A DNA stretch of 64,000 nt from the NCBI GenBank assembly GCA_008704415.1, contig VXIS01000070.1, forward strand, positions 102,639 to 166,638. Reading direction: 5' to 3'. Below are positions 9,299 to 21,102 of the stretch, one piece after another. A program made the position numbers and the translations under genes. Below the pieces are notes generated by a model. It worked only from the letters and a program-made list of their open reading frames with translations. It was not told the DNA's origin and did not search any database. Position 1 is the stretch's first letter. Each line of letters begins with the position of its first letter. Source of the stretch: Sphaerosporella brunnea. Its lineage: Eukaryota; Ascomycota; Pezizomycetes; Pezizales; Pyronemataceae.

Positions 9299-11397
9299 TT
9301 AAACGCTGCCATCCTCGAGCCGCACAACAAGCGTTTTCTCTCCCTCCTTGATAGATCGAACACCCAACTTAAAGTTGCATTTACGCAAAGGCTGGAGATT
9401 ATCCATCTCCTCTATCAATGCGTCCTTGAGAAGCCACTCCTTGACGATCTCCTGTTTGACCTTCCGCTTGACTGCATTAGAGATGCTCCGAGCGCCCAAA
9501 GTTCTGTCATACTCTCCTTCCACCAGGACCTGATAGACTTCTAGATCGCTGCTTTCAAAGGTCAGGCTCGAGTGGCGGAGTAGATACGGGTCAGCTTCAC
9601 AGAGAGAGATTTCTCTTGCCAACTCTTTCTTGAGCGCCCAGAGATATTTGGCGCCAACGATCAGTTGCTCGCGAGGGGAGAACGGGAAGAAAGGGATCAC
9701 ACGAGTGATCCTGCCAGTGAATGGTGCCTTGAGATAGGTGTCTGTTAGCTAAGTCTTCCATCTTGATGCACACTGTGTTTACCCACCCCGAAACGTGGTT
9801 TCAAGATGGTCTTGAGGATACGCGTCTCGAGAACAGAAATCAACTCCATGCGGTCCTTCAGAGGGAGGCTGAGTGGATCCATCAGCTCCTCCTCATGTTG
9901 TGAATAATACTTCTGGATTTCCTCGTCGGCACAGTTGGTTGTGAGGATCCAGATGACCTTTCTGCAATCAATCGCAGCATCAGCTGATTGGCGCTGGTCG
10001 CGATACGTCCCTGTCACCCATTATCAGACCCAGACGTGAAAAAAGTTTGAAATTCTTTGTTGTCGCCTATATACCTTCATCGAATGGTAGCAGCAGTGCT
10101 TCGTGAACATCTTCACCGCATTTTTCAAATTCATCTAGGAAAACAATGCATGGCTTGCCAGCGTTCTCAGAGAGGAAATTGTTCATCAAAGAACCTTTTT
10201 CATGGCCTTGATATGGAGCCTTCGGTCCCAACAAGTCCGTTTTGTAGTACATTTCTGTGCAGTCGATAGTGCACAAAGGCAACGACAGGAGCGCTCCCAT
10301 TTGCCTTGCAAGCTCAGTCTTTCCATGTCCACTTGGGCCTATAAGAGTCAGCCCAAACGTTTAAACATACACCTCCAACAGGCCTGATGACGCACCCGCA
10401 AACACAACTACGAGGGGCTTTGTGCGATCGAGCAGGCTGTGCGCCAAGAGGGCAGTGATCAACTCCTGCACCGCAGCATCCTGTCCAATCAAATTGAACG
10501 GAACTTGGAACAGCGATTCGTAATGAAAGGCTGTCGCTACTTGCTTCCTTCTCGGAGACGGGATAGGCAGCTTTGTCGCCTTGTTCAGGAGGTACTTCTG
10601 TGTGATATTGAGGGAAGTTCTAAGTGCTTCCCATATGGATTCGGTGCACCAAGCCGCATTTTTTGACTTTGGGAAATAGTGTTTTACACTATTTCCAGGC
10701 TCTCCTAAAGAAGAAAACAATTCCGTTCCAATGACAGAAGGATCTGCCCCGTGCGCCAAAAGCGTCCTGACGATTTCAGTGGTGTCTCGCAAGTCGTGTC
10801 CATGGAGAATCGCAAATGCCAGAAGGGGCATTTTTGATTCCGGACGGACATTAACCGCGTTAACGTTACATCCGTAGTTTATCAGCAATTCCACCACATC
10901 CAGCCGATTAGCAGCGACTGCGAAAAACAGAGGATCTAGACTGCACTCTGCGTGCTCTTTGATAGCTTCTGCAACCAGACTCGTTTCGAATCGCAACAGA
11001 TATGTTGAAACTTCGTCCTTGTCAATATTTTCATCGTTTAAGAGTTCCTGTAAGTACCAGATGGCAAAAGTATCCGGTTCATAGTAGGGTCTGTCGACAT
11101 ATATATCTGGGCTGATGTATTCCCACCAGAAATCTTCATCCAGTGTACTCGTATCTTTGCCTGTTTGTCCTGATCAGCTTACTGCACAGCACCACAAGAA
11201 ACAGAGATAATACCCTGTTTCACTTCGCCGATCGACTTCTCTGACGTAGAGAGGCGAAGCTCAGCCGTGAATTTGGAATTATTCCACAACTTGCACTTGT
11301 CGATGCAGTTGCATTTTCCAGTTCTCTTGAACTCAGGGCATGGCTTGGGCGAGCAGGTCTCGGAGTCGCTGTTTGAGAGATCCATATCTTCCGCCAT
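9299..11397 (-). CDS. Ankyrin-repeat / ClpB-like AAA+ ATPase
   Basis: Predicted 621-aa protein from five exons: 11397-11214, 11160-10396, 10338-10075, 10010-9787 and 9727-9299. Introns are 53-64 nt. The N-terminus has a Cys cluster (CSPKPCPEF...CNCIDKC). Ankyrin-like repeats follow (DPLFFAVAANRLDVVELLINYG, TEIVRTLLAHGADPS). Then comes a Clp-type AAA+ module with Walker A GPSGHGKT (317-324, formed across the exon 2/3 junction), Walker B CIVFLDEFEK (about 380-389), a sensor-1 ILTTN stretch and a C-terminal GRI..VIPFFPFS...EQ segment. This ankyrin-Clp architecture is known in filamentous ascomycetes and is usually annotated as Clp ATPase; a chaperone-like unfoldase role is inferred. For the fourth intron I chose 9728-9786 because an alternative acceptor at 9742 sits too close to the branch point. 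Confidence 0.85.
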
Positions 11398-13279
11398 ATT
11401 TCTGCAGGAACGGGAGTTTTTTTTTCCTCACAGGCTTCTTCCTGCAATATGTTGATTAGAGCGATCGATGGTGAAAGTGGCTGTGAGAGGTACATATTGG
11501 TTGAGGTCGAAGAATGAAAAGAACGCGGTAGACAACTCGGCTCGCTTCTTGTCGATCTTATCGCCGGCTGCAGTGGCAGATTTAGGTCTAAAAGGACTGC
11601 TCTGGAGTTCCATTGTTCAAAAGGAACGGTTCTTTCATGTTTCAAAGAACTCAGAAGAAGCCGGATCATGTTCTACCAGGCCATCTTCTCTGGTTTGCAT
11701 ACTTTGCCAGAGCAGACTAGTACTATGAAGGCAACGTAAGCAAACCCAGTGATATCAAAGATGAAAAAGGATCAGAGGGTCACTCTCTGCTCTAGCTCTC
11801 CACCGCAGAGGTGGAGTTTGCTGGATAATTGCCGGTAGCAAACCGTTAATCCCCAAATCGAGTCTTGTTGTAAGCAAACTGCGGCTCCTTTATTATTTTG
11901 TAAAGTCAGTTGTTGCCTCATAATAACGGTCGTGGAAATCTGGCATGAAGGCGCGTTCCACAATGACCAGAGCTGTCTATAGTTTTCGCTCAAAAGGGAG
12001 CCGAAAAGGGGTAATTGATCGGAAATTCGGAATTAGGTACATATATAAACTAGGACAAATAAAATGGGAAAATTCGCACTCACTCTTCACCACCTTACCA
12101 AAAATCACCATTTGGTCCAAAAAATTGACCGCTGGCCGGGAAAGTAGAAAAACACATGAAATTCAATCCCCGAAGAATCTGAAAAAAGAGAGCAAACTTG
12201 GAGGCACTGTGAACTGGGAGGTGGTGTTGAGAGCTTTTCGGAAGGAGATTTTGTATGGGGCCCCATACAAAAAGTGACTTGACAACGGCCTCTGCCATTA
12301 TTTTTGTCCTGTGACTGTACATGTTCTATTCTGCCGAGCAAGCATCCTGGCGACCAACTGGCCGACCAACCGAGCAAACAATCGACACAGCCAGTGCTCA
12401 GTGGCTCAAAATTTTCTCTACCGAAGATAATCCTCTCGGATGTGTTCCCAAAGTTTTTTCAGGAAAATCGGAAGCCATTCAGAACCCGTATGGGCCTCTT
12501 CACCAGGATTGCAGGAGTCCACATCTCGAAGTTGCTGCCGATAGAACAGCCCCAAATTTCGCAAAGGTGATCTTCTGTGGTGGCATTTTATGTTCCGGGA
12601 TTTGATTGATTCTCTACTACAGGGCGTTGGAGCTATTGTTGAATATCAATAGTTGTTTGCTCGGTTGGCCGGCCGGTGGTCGGCGGTACAGTTTGCTCTG
12701 CAGGATAGAACATACTAGTACATGTCCTCTTTCATGCAAGTCGGCGACGCCGTTGGACCCAAAAAAAAAAATCAAAAAAAAATCAGTATATCAAGTTAAT
12801 AGCTCGTCAATCTGCTTCCAATGCTGCTTTCATCCAGTTTGGCATGTGGCGTTGCCTGTGGCATCCGTCAGTACCCTGTGCTTATGTCCCCTTTGTTTGT
12901 AATCCCCTTCCGCTCGCGTCCAAATATTTAATCCAGATACCTTAACAGATCAAGATATTTCAGCACGCGTTATCCTAGACAAGTGCTTTCAGTATTCTAT
13001 GACACCTACTTAAACTAGCCCTGTTGGCGATGAAATCCTTTCATCAGAGGTTCTCGCGGCAATCCAAGCCGAAGCCACAAAACGCAAGACAACAACACCC
13101 CAATACTGTTCATTCCGAAAGAAAGCACAAATCCTCTGACTCCTTATATACACATTCTACACACGCGTATGTACGTGCATATACATATTCACCATCCACC
13201 CTAAAAAAAAAAAAGCCAACCTCCGCCCAACACAATGCATTCATTTACAAAAAAGGCTTCCACAATTTCCCCTGCCCAT
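11398..13279. other. Gene-poor interval with a decayed inverted-repeat element
   Basis: No supported gene, although 11428-11613 (minus) could be an upstream exon of the ankyrin/Clp gene: its frame reads AAGDKIDKKRAELSTAFFSF, which looks protein-like. The imperfect inverted repeat at 12317-12712 is listed separately. Poly-A runs lie at about 12762-12782 and 13205-13216. Confidence 0.5.
12317..12712. repeat. Imperfect inverted-repeat element (decayed MITE?)
   Basis: About 65 bp at 12317-12384 pairs imperfectly with 12650-12712. The best-kept blocks are CCAACCGAGCAAACAA and TGTTCTAT.CTGC.GAGCAA. The enclosed span is about 400 bp. No clean target duplication is visible, consistent with age. Confidence 0.6.
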
Positions 13280-15164
13280 TTAGCTCCTCCAAATCCGCTG
13301 CCACCAATAGCGGTGGCGGGTGCTCTGCACCGCGGGTAACGGTAACGTGCCCTGACCGGCTTGAGTCAAGTTGTTTAATGGAATCGGCCTGGGAGGTTGA
13401 CTAGATGGGCTACTTGGGGTCGGCAACGGGTGTTGGCCACTGGCAGGCAGGGACTGGCTACCTGTGTTGGCGGCCTGCGTATTCGGTTGCGGTGGCGTTT
13501 GAGTATTCGCTGTTGAGACGTTGGATGGCTGCATCGCGTTTCTATTCAGCTGCTGGAGTGCCAATTGCCGACTCCGCTCGCTGATCATCAGTTGATTCTG
13601 TCTCGTCTGAATCGTCGCTTGATCTGAGAGAGTATGAGCACCGTGAGCTTCCAAAGCCGGGGGGATGACGTAAAAGATACATACCATCTCGCTGGCTCAC
13701 GATGGTGACCAGGTTAAGGCCCGATTTAGTATTGGCACCCCTGGAAACTAGTCGGTGCTTGTTGTTGGAGTAAAGATAATTGTTGAACACGAAATTATGC
13801 CCCAGAATGACATTGTGGGAGCAATCTCGCATGACTTCGAAGTTGACAAACGCACCACCACCTTCTAATGATGGGTTCTGTTCAAAGTATTCATAATCAT
13901 CTTCACAGGTGAGTGTATCTTGGGTATACCACGTCGGATCGTTTTCGCAATTGATGTAGCTCACTTCATCCTCCCCCTCATCCGTTGTATCGTCTGCGAA
14001 GCCCAACCACATCCGAACCCACCCAAGAGATTTCTCCGTCGTTCCGTCAGGAAACTCGAAAGTCTCGTTCGATTCTAGAGGTTGTAACCCGTGGTATTTG
14101 ACGAAGCTCTCGCTCACAATGTTTGTCCCTGCGCCAGTATCTGGGAAAGCATCGATCCGTACCTTCTTCCCACCAAAACTGGCGTGCACAGGAAGCCGCT
14201 GGTTTAGGGTTGGGTAGCAGTTAACAATTGGTTCAACAACCACGTCAAAGGGAACAATGGGGCCCATAGGTCTTGGATTCCATAGTATTTTGGACGGCAA
14301 TTGATGGACATTGTGGCTCGATATTCTGGTGCAGTGCTGGGATCGTTTAGCGAATGCCGTGCGAATTGAGTTGTGCCCAACACTAAGCTGGTTCACGGCC
14401 CCAACGTTGTTAACCTGACGGGTATCCTGCATTCGCGCTAGACGGTGCATGAATCGGCCTCCCAACAAGTCCTCCTCCTGGAGGAAAGGGTTTCCGAAGA
14501 GGATGCTGTCCACCAGATGGTGGGCCACGTCAAATTCGACAACACGTGGATTAGGATCATCAACGAAGGAGAACGAAGCCCACGCTTTCCCGACCACCCG
14601 CATATAGTTTCCGTTGGCGATTTCCACGTCACGTTCGTACTTAGGGCTTCTGTCGACGAGAATATCGTTCGCCTCTGCGTACGTCTCGCCAATGAAATTG
14701 ACTTCTGCTCCGGTATCAGCTAGAATTGTGGTCCCCGCTCCATTTAAGAAGCCTTGGACTCCGGTTTTACTGGGGGCTGATCCTGGGATTTTCCTTTTGA
14801 CATGACGGCGTCGTAAGTTGTAGCCTTTATAAGGGGCTGATGTATGAATGATCCATTCAAGAGTACTCTTGATGACATGAGTACTTAGACCGTCGCCTAT
14901 AAAGATGGGCGATGGCCTTTGCCTCTCACTTGAGAGTCGGGATGATTTCAGGCGCCGCAGGTCTCCCAAGACTGTTCGAATCGACTCATGAGTCGAAATG
15001 GTCGAAAGGGTCGAAAGGGAAGAACGGCAGCCAAAGGTCAGGATCCGATCGTGTGCGGTCAGGTCGAATATGGCTGGAATATCGCATTCCGGCCTCCATC
15101 TAGGCCCAAAATCAACACTGCACCACGTATCGCTGTCAAAAGTTGCTCGGAATTGGGGACACAT
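13280..15164 (-). CDS. Protein with two retropepsin-like aspartyl protease domains
   Basis: Predicted 607-aa protein from exons 15164-13685 and 13623-13280, with a 61-nt intron (GTATGT...CTCTCAG). Two separate retroviral-type aspartyl protease signatures are visible: ILADTGAEVNFI (Asp150) with a following DSILFGNPFL flap/strand, and AFPDTGAGTNIV (Asp342) with a later HNVILGHNFV strand. Each would normally form half a dimeric active site, so one chain could fold as an internal dimer. The C-terminus is Gln/Pro/Ser-rich and low complexity. The start is uncertain: ATG 15164 opens the long frame, but ATG 15193 with a 44-nt intron (15133-15176) also joins to DTWCSVDFG. There is no reverse transcriptase or integrase nearby, so this is a single gene, perhaps domesticated from a retroelement gag-protease. 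Confidence 0.75.
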
Positions 15165-17171
15165 AAAGGGACATACTCTTGTTCTGATGCCATTCTTTTC
15201 CAGTCCAAGTGCGTCGGATCAGTCGGCGACCACGAGAGTGGGATCTTTACGTCGAAGAAACCACGGCTGTCCTGCAAGCAACTTTGCCACGACTTCACTC
15301 AAATAGCACGACCAAACGTAGAGGAGCAGGAGTAGTGTTTGTAGACCGTGCAAAGGAGGAGAATAGAGCGAGAAGGAAGAGCTGCGCTGCCTGGGTCAGC
15401 CATGCAGCCTGGCGGCTGTACTAGTACTGCCCCGGCGGCTATATGCACGTGCATGTAGCAGTTGGCGCTGACAGGCCATGGGTGGCAGGAAAAAGACAGA
15501 AACAACCGAGCAAAGCAATGAGCCAACACACCGATATCTATGCCTCTTTGTCATCAGGGTTGTTGTTACAGACCACAAAGTATCACTTGGTCTTCCTAGT
15601 TCTACTGCTTCCAACGATTGTCGGAAGCCCTCGTCACGCGTGTTATTGGAGCTGGACTGTAGCTGAATTGTGATCTTTTTTTGACTGCACGCAAGCAACT
15701 TGATTTTAGACATTAGGTTCAAACAATAGATTCTTTACCACATGAATACTCTTAATCGTGTTCTACCTAGACTATTGTGATACCTAGGGGGTTCTCACCC
15801 CCTGTTCTATACATTGTATGAATAGCTAGGTGGCTATTGCTATCCCCTTCTCCGGCTAAAAAAAAAAAGCGTTGAATAAGCCGTTGAAATCCATGTGAAA
15901 ACGGAGAATGGGATAAAACAGCGATATAATACGTATTCGGCCCAGTGTTGAACAAACGACTACTACGTTACACAAATATTGTAGACTAACTCGTATTCGG
16001 TACTTTCAACACTGCACGGCATAGGGTCTCCAACAAACATGCACCAGGCGAAATCTTATTCTTCACTCCGCAGCTCTGTTCCATAACCTTGCTGTAGGTA
16101 TCCTCACGGCGTTTTGGCTTCGGTGGAGCAAAATGCGGCAGCGAGAGAACAATGCAAAAACGTGGGGCAGTGAACCGAATGAGCCGCACTCGACAGCGTC
16201 TTCCAAGCAATTCACAGGCAGACAATATATAGATTTCCACACCCCAATAAAGTCGATCTCCTAGCTTCCCGCTTTACCAGTGGAACACGTGATCGATGCT
16301 TTATCCGGATCATCGCAATTCACCAAGTAAGAAGACTGGCCTTGGCCTATATTTACCAGGGACCGGCGAACCGCCAACGCATATTTCAACAGTAGCTCTA
16401 TCCGTTACCGTAGTGCTTGTGAAGCGGCTGGTTTGAACCAAACGACATCGCCATTGACCTTCAACGCAACAGCTTGCAACATCGATAGAGTCATCGCTAG
16501 AAACCCTACATGGGATGCAGCACTGAAATCGAATCCAACAAGTCAGCCTAGGCCAACATTTGCAGCGGCGATGGCGGAAAACACGGCACACATCTAGGCG
16601 AGAAAGGAAGGAGAATAGCCACGAATTTCGACAAAAGCTGGCAGTATCGAAGTTCAATCGTTTTGGAGCAGAGCTAGTTGACCTCGCATGAGCGCAAAAA
16701 GCTTGCAGATACGACACCGAGGTCATTTAGTGGCCGTACTCTGGGGAGCTACTTGGTTGGAGGAACGCTGAAAGTGCGGTGGCCGACTCGCCGTGGAGCC
16801 GGCCTTTCGGTTATGGCAGCTTGGCGTTTCGGGGCTTGTCTTTTCCTCCACCCACCTCCTTTTATCTTTGATATGTAGGGTGGCTGAAGTCGACTCCTGA
16901 GATAACATCAACAAGGCAGCGAACAGGACATGGGCGGGGACGAGCGGAGGTCTAAAAAAAATAGGCTGCATGCGGACAATAAACTTGATTACATACACTC
17001 TCTGTGGAGTAATAAAAGATAAAAACCATCAGTACAACTTGATCTAGTCCATCATAGAAATTTCTGAAGAACCTATCCCCACAGAAACTTGATTCTCCCG
17101 TATGTGCCCGTCCGAGAGATCAACCCTAACCCCCCACCGTCCCACACCCTCCTCATCCGCCACCGTGCATG
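15165..17171. other. 2-kb interval without a supported gene
   Basis: Scattered open frames, including a Cys-rich one on the minus strand at 16310-16726, have no recognisable protein features. A segment at about 15757-15850 (CTCACCCCCTGTTCTAT and neighbours) resembles part of the repeat cluster at 7225-7647. Confidence 0.45.
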
Positions 17172-19346
17172 TCAACGCATAAGCTGGGAGCATAATGCAC
17201 ATATTCTCTGGTTCACAGAAATCTTAAGATCTCCTGGCCGTGTCTTAAGATCAAAGCGTGTCACTCCCTGTACTTTGTGCACAATCTCTGGGATCTGCCG
17301 GCTGGTGGCTAGAAACTTCAAGGTTCCGTGTTGCGGGGTTGTCGAGTCAGAAAGAGCAGCAAACAGTTCCCTCAATCCTTTGAGCAACTTTTTTCTTTCT
17401 TTTCCATCAGAGTGCTTCCCGAGCTCGTCCAAACCGTCGACCAGGTAGGAGATTGCGCTGTGATGGGAAGCTCGGGCCGCGGTTTGAAACATCTCCAACA
17501 GGGAGTCATTGGATTCCGTGGCTTTGACTGGATCCATTTCGTATGGCTCTAAACTTTCCCGAATCTGAGCAGATCCACAGAGCAATTCTGTTACGAGGGG
17601 CCGTAGAAGCGAATTAGCTGTTTTGAGACTATCGCCCCGATCTGAACAGAAAAAAGTAGATGATCATGAGGTTTTTCTGTTTTTCTTTGTTCAGATTTTT
17701 GAGCACAAACTTCGAAAGAACTGTCTTTCCTTCACCAAGCGCTCCTATGATCAACAAGGACGCTGGCTTCTTCATGGTGGCCCAGAAGCGAAAAGCTTGT
17801 GCTTTCAGGAACCATGTAAAAGTCCCATCTGCGTCCATCTGCGGCGTCCTCAATTTTCCGTAGAAAAGCGTCAACATTTGGTGCACTATGAGCTTTTTTT
17901 GGGATTCTGATGGTTCTACGCTTGACTTATGATATTAATTCATGTACAAAGCAGGTAACTGAGGAAGTGAACTAATTACGTACGAGTTTCTAAGCCAAAA
18001 ATTTCCTTTAAACATTGTCTGAGGTATTAAACTACTGATTGGTATGTGGAATCCGCCGGTGAGCCAAATCTGACCAGCTCTGAATGGTCTCGTTCGACAG
18101 GAAGATGAAGTTCGCCTGGTATGTATAACTGTGCCGAAATCTTCTTCAGCATCTCCACCAATTTCCGGTCTTCTGATACTTTTGTGTAGCAGACTATACA
18201 ACATGATCAGCGACGCGCCGCGTAAGCGGAATCCGTTTGTCACACCTTCTGGACCACACTGGTTCTTTCGGTCTCGTAAAAGCTGATGATTTTGCGCCCG
18301 GACAAGATATCCGACAATGCAGAGTCCAAAACGGGTTTGTGAACCGACCTACTCTTCGACTGAATCAACGCCTAAGACGGGTTAGTTATAACCCACCGGT
18401 GCGGCAACACATGCGAATCTCGCCTGCACACTATCAAGATACCGCCTAGGCTGTGTCCAACAAATATAATAGGCCGGTTTTTCATCTTTGGTATCTCAAT
18501 ACCCGGCCTATCGAGGTCTTTCAAAGGCTAGTCCACATACCTCATCAGAGCTTCGGGCATTTTCCGATTGCTGGACCAAGTTTCTTCGGAAATCCAATAA
18601 TGCGCTATCCGAAGTGCCGTCGAGGCTGTTGTTGTAGCCATAGGCCATGATTCGGATGTTTTTGAAATCGCGAGGAAGAAAGTCCTGAAGCCACATTTGA
18701 CGACTCCCTCGATCCACCCAAGACATGGCCTGCGGGTCCCGTTACCGCGACGATACGGTGAAGGACATTAGCAGATAGCCAGCTGGGATCCTATCGCGAA
18801 AGGGTAGACAAACTCTGCAACACTGTCGTCTCCCGGGTTGTTGAGAGGCGTCAAGCCATAAAAGTTGCAGTCCACCGAAAGCACGACTGCTTCATTCGCT
18901 ACTTTGCCAGGTATACTCAAGCGGGTCTTATCGTCCGGTCCGATGTGCTGGAAGAATGCGTAACAAGTTTGGAGGTTCAGCAATACCGTTTGGGTGGTGG
19001 GACCGCAACATGCTGGATAGAGGGATATCCTGCCGTCAAAGTGGCTAAGCGACGGTTCAAGTTCTTGAAGAGGCTTTAGCAGGTCGTCTTGACTCCATTC
19101 CAGTGGGATATTGGTGAGGCGAAAACACTTCGGGCCTCTGTTTGAAGCAGCACCGGTGCGGGGAGAGGTCTGAGCTTGGCTTGAGCCTTTCTGTGAGGTT
19201 TGAGGCAAAATCTTTGACGTAGTCTCAGTGACAGGACCTACGTCTTGGGCTGGGATGAAGCGTCCTGAGATAATCCACAACTGTAGGGCTACAATAGCAC
19301 AGCATAGAAGCACCAGGCTACCGAGGAGAAGCGGTGATAAAGCCAT
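17172..19346 (-). pseudogene. Frameshifted membrane-anchored alpha/beta-hydrolase + NACHT protein
   Basis: Recognisable parts in order on the minus strand: an N-terminal membrane anchor (MALSPLLLGSLVLLCC...), a Ser/Thr-rich linker and a conserved N-terminal domain ending in LTPLNNPGDD; a lipase-like alpha/beta hydrolase (WLQDFLPRDFKNIRIMAYGYN, then FVGHSLGGILI with the nucleophile Ser); LHLPVERDHSELVRFG; and a NACHT NTPase with P-loop GALGEGKT and Walker B ISYLVDGLDEL. Several introns are good (for example GTATGT after SSDE, and one ending CTAACCCGTCTTAG). However, the frame is lost between SQLA and VLHRIVAV, again at AGHAMSW, and in a T6 run after the P-loop (ATCTACTTTTTTCTG), where one T fewer restores the expected frame. 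The product stops soon after the Walker B region. Intact relatives are NLR-like proteins linked to fungal incompatibility or innate immunity. Decay and sequencing error cannot be told apart here. Confidence 0.75.
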
Positions 19347-20022
19347 GATTGATATATACCGATGAAAGACGCTGGCTGTGCTTATTTATGAAGGGACGCG
19401 AATCGCCCTGCAAGCACTGGCATGGGGCTGTGCAGCGGCATCTAGACGAAAACCTCAGGCATGCGTACTTTTAGTGTGCAGTAAGTGAGTGCAAAAATAA
19501 TTCTTGTTTTGAACACGAACCTCTGTCTGTCAACATTGTGTCTTGGGTTGAAAAACTGGGAAGGTATCCCAAATCTCGGCGAGTTTGGCATTGAAGGCCT
19601 TTGCTCATCTACTAGAAAACTGGCGGCACTATCATGTCTTTGGCCTCCTTGGCCGTAAACAAAGGTTTATTTTGCGGTGTCCCGAGATCTCACGATCCGG
19701 AATTGGAGTTGCTTGAAATGCACTGCCGTTGTCGTGGCAACCTACAACTCTGGATCCTGCGGGAGTGCCTCGCCAATTAGCCGACGTTACATCCGCCCTA
19801 CATCACCCCGCATTTTCAGTCTGCCGCTGCTTACTGGTGGAAATATTGTCCGCCGTGCCTCCGCACGGCTGTGGCCAGTGCAACCAACTCCGCCATGGCT
19901 ATGCAGTTCCTCGGCCCTGACTTGCTTCATGCCCTCAAAAGCCCCAGGCCGTTGCAAACTCTGAGCTCCGTTTCTTCCTCACAAAGATACCCTCAACCAA
20001 TCCCACCCCGCTGTACAACACC
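19347..20022. other. Divergent promoter interval
   Basis: Lies between the minus-strand NACHT gene and the plus-strand maleylacetate reductase. Short open frames only. The last 40 bp before ATG 20023 are C-rich, typical of a fungal leader. Confidence 0.5.
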
Positions 20023-21102
20023 ATGGAGCCTTTCATCTACACGCAGAACCCGTCGCGCGTCATCTTCGGCAGCGGCACATTGAAGCAGCTTCCCGATGAG
20101 CTGAAGCGGCAGTCCCTCAGCAAGCCTCTGCTGCTGAGCACTCCCGAGCAGGTTTCGCAGGCACAGAAGCTCGAAAGCCTCCTCACGGGAGTTACAGTCG
20201 CAGGCACCTTCTCCCAAGCCACAATGCACACGCCCGCTGAAGTCACCGAAAAAGCACTGGAATTCCTCAAGGCCGTCGGCGCGGACAGCTTGGTCTCAAT
20301 CGGCGGTGGCTCTACAATTGGCCTCGGAAAAGCTCTGAGCATTCGCACCGGCCTTCCACACATCTGCATCCCCACCACCTATGCGGGGTCAGAAATGACC
20401 CCCATCCTCGGCGAAACCGCAGCGGGCGTAAAGAAGACTAGATCCGACCCTAAGATCATCCCTGGCACTGTCGTCTACGATGTTGACCTCACTATGACCC
20501 TTCCCGTCGGCATGAGTTGCACTTCGGGCGTGAACGCCATCGCCCACGCCGTTGAGGCCCTCTACGCTACCAACGCCAATCCCGTTACCTCCATGCTGGC
20601 CCTGGAGGGAATCCGTTCTCTGGCCACAGCCCTCCCGCAGGTCGTCGCCTCCCCTCAATCGCCGGAAGCTAGACAGTTGGCCCTCTACGGCGCATGGCTG
20701 TGCAGCGCCTGTCTCGGCACCGTCGGTATGTCGCTGCATCACAAGCTGTGCCACACTATCGGCGGCTCCTTCAACCTGCCGCATGCACAGACGCACACGA
20801 TCGTTTTGCCTCATGCCCTGGCGTACAACTTCCCGAAGTTGAAGCCGGATGTGCAGAAGCGGTTGGGGGATGCTTTCCCAGAGAGCAATGGAGACCCAGT
20901 TAGGGGACTTAATGTGTTGCTGGAGAAGCTGGACGTTGAGAGGGCGCTGAAGGCGTATGGTATGAAGGAGGAAGATATCGATAAGGCCGCTGATCTGGCG
21001 GTTGCTAACCCTTATGCCAATCCCCGTAAGGTCGTTAGGGATGAGATCAGGGAGGTTATTAGAAGGGCATGGGCTGGTGAGCCTGCGAAGCAGGATTTGT
21101 AG
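20023..21102 (+). CDS. Maleylacetate reductase (iron-containing alcohol dehydrogenase family)
   Basis: Intronless 359-aa protein, the usual length of the family. The N-terminal RVIFGSGTL strand is followed by the nucleotide-binding GGGSTIGLGKA (about 94-104) and the hallmark PTTYAGSEMTPI. A dehydroquinate-synthase-like helical C-terminal domain has the metal/substrate region HHKLCHTIGGSFNLPHAQTHT (from H239). The enzyme reduces maleylacetate to 3-oxoadipate with NAD(P)H in degradation of resorcinol and hydroxyquinol; it is cytosolic. No intradiol dioxygenase or phenol hydroxylase gene lies next to it in this window, so pathway partners must be elsewhere. The absence of introns in an intron-rich neighbourhood is noteworthy. 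Confidence 0.93.
   Translation: MEPFIYTQNPSRVIFGSGTLKQLPDELKRQSLSKPLLLSTPEQVSQAQKLESLLTGVTVAGTFSQATMHTPAEVTEKALEFLKAVGADSLVSIGGGSTIGLGKALSIRTGLPHICIPTTYAGSEMTPILGETAAGVKKTRSDPKIIPGTVVYDVDLTMTLPVGMSCTSGVNAIAHAVEALYATNANPVTSMLALEGIRSLATALPQVVASPQSPEARQLALYGAWLCSACLGTVGMSLHHKLCHTIGGSFNLPHAQTHTIVLPHALAYNFPKLKPDVQKRLGDAFPESNGDPVRGLNVLLEKLDVERALKAYGMKEEDIDKAADLAVANPYANPRKVVRDEIREVIRRAWAGEPAKQDL

Noticed and set aside
10661..10705. Hairpin GGAAATAGTG...CACTATTTCC as a terminator
   Set aside because: It lies inside a well-supported exon of the ankyrin/Clp gene and has no T tract.
15943..16014. CAGTGTTGAA...TTCAACACTG inverted repeat as a second hAT element
   Set aside because: Only 10-bp ends about 70 bp apart and no 8-bp flanking duplication.
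16310..16726. Cys-rich minus-strand frame as an effector-like gene
   Set aside because: No signal peptide, no regular Cys spacing and no supporting context.
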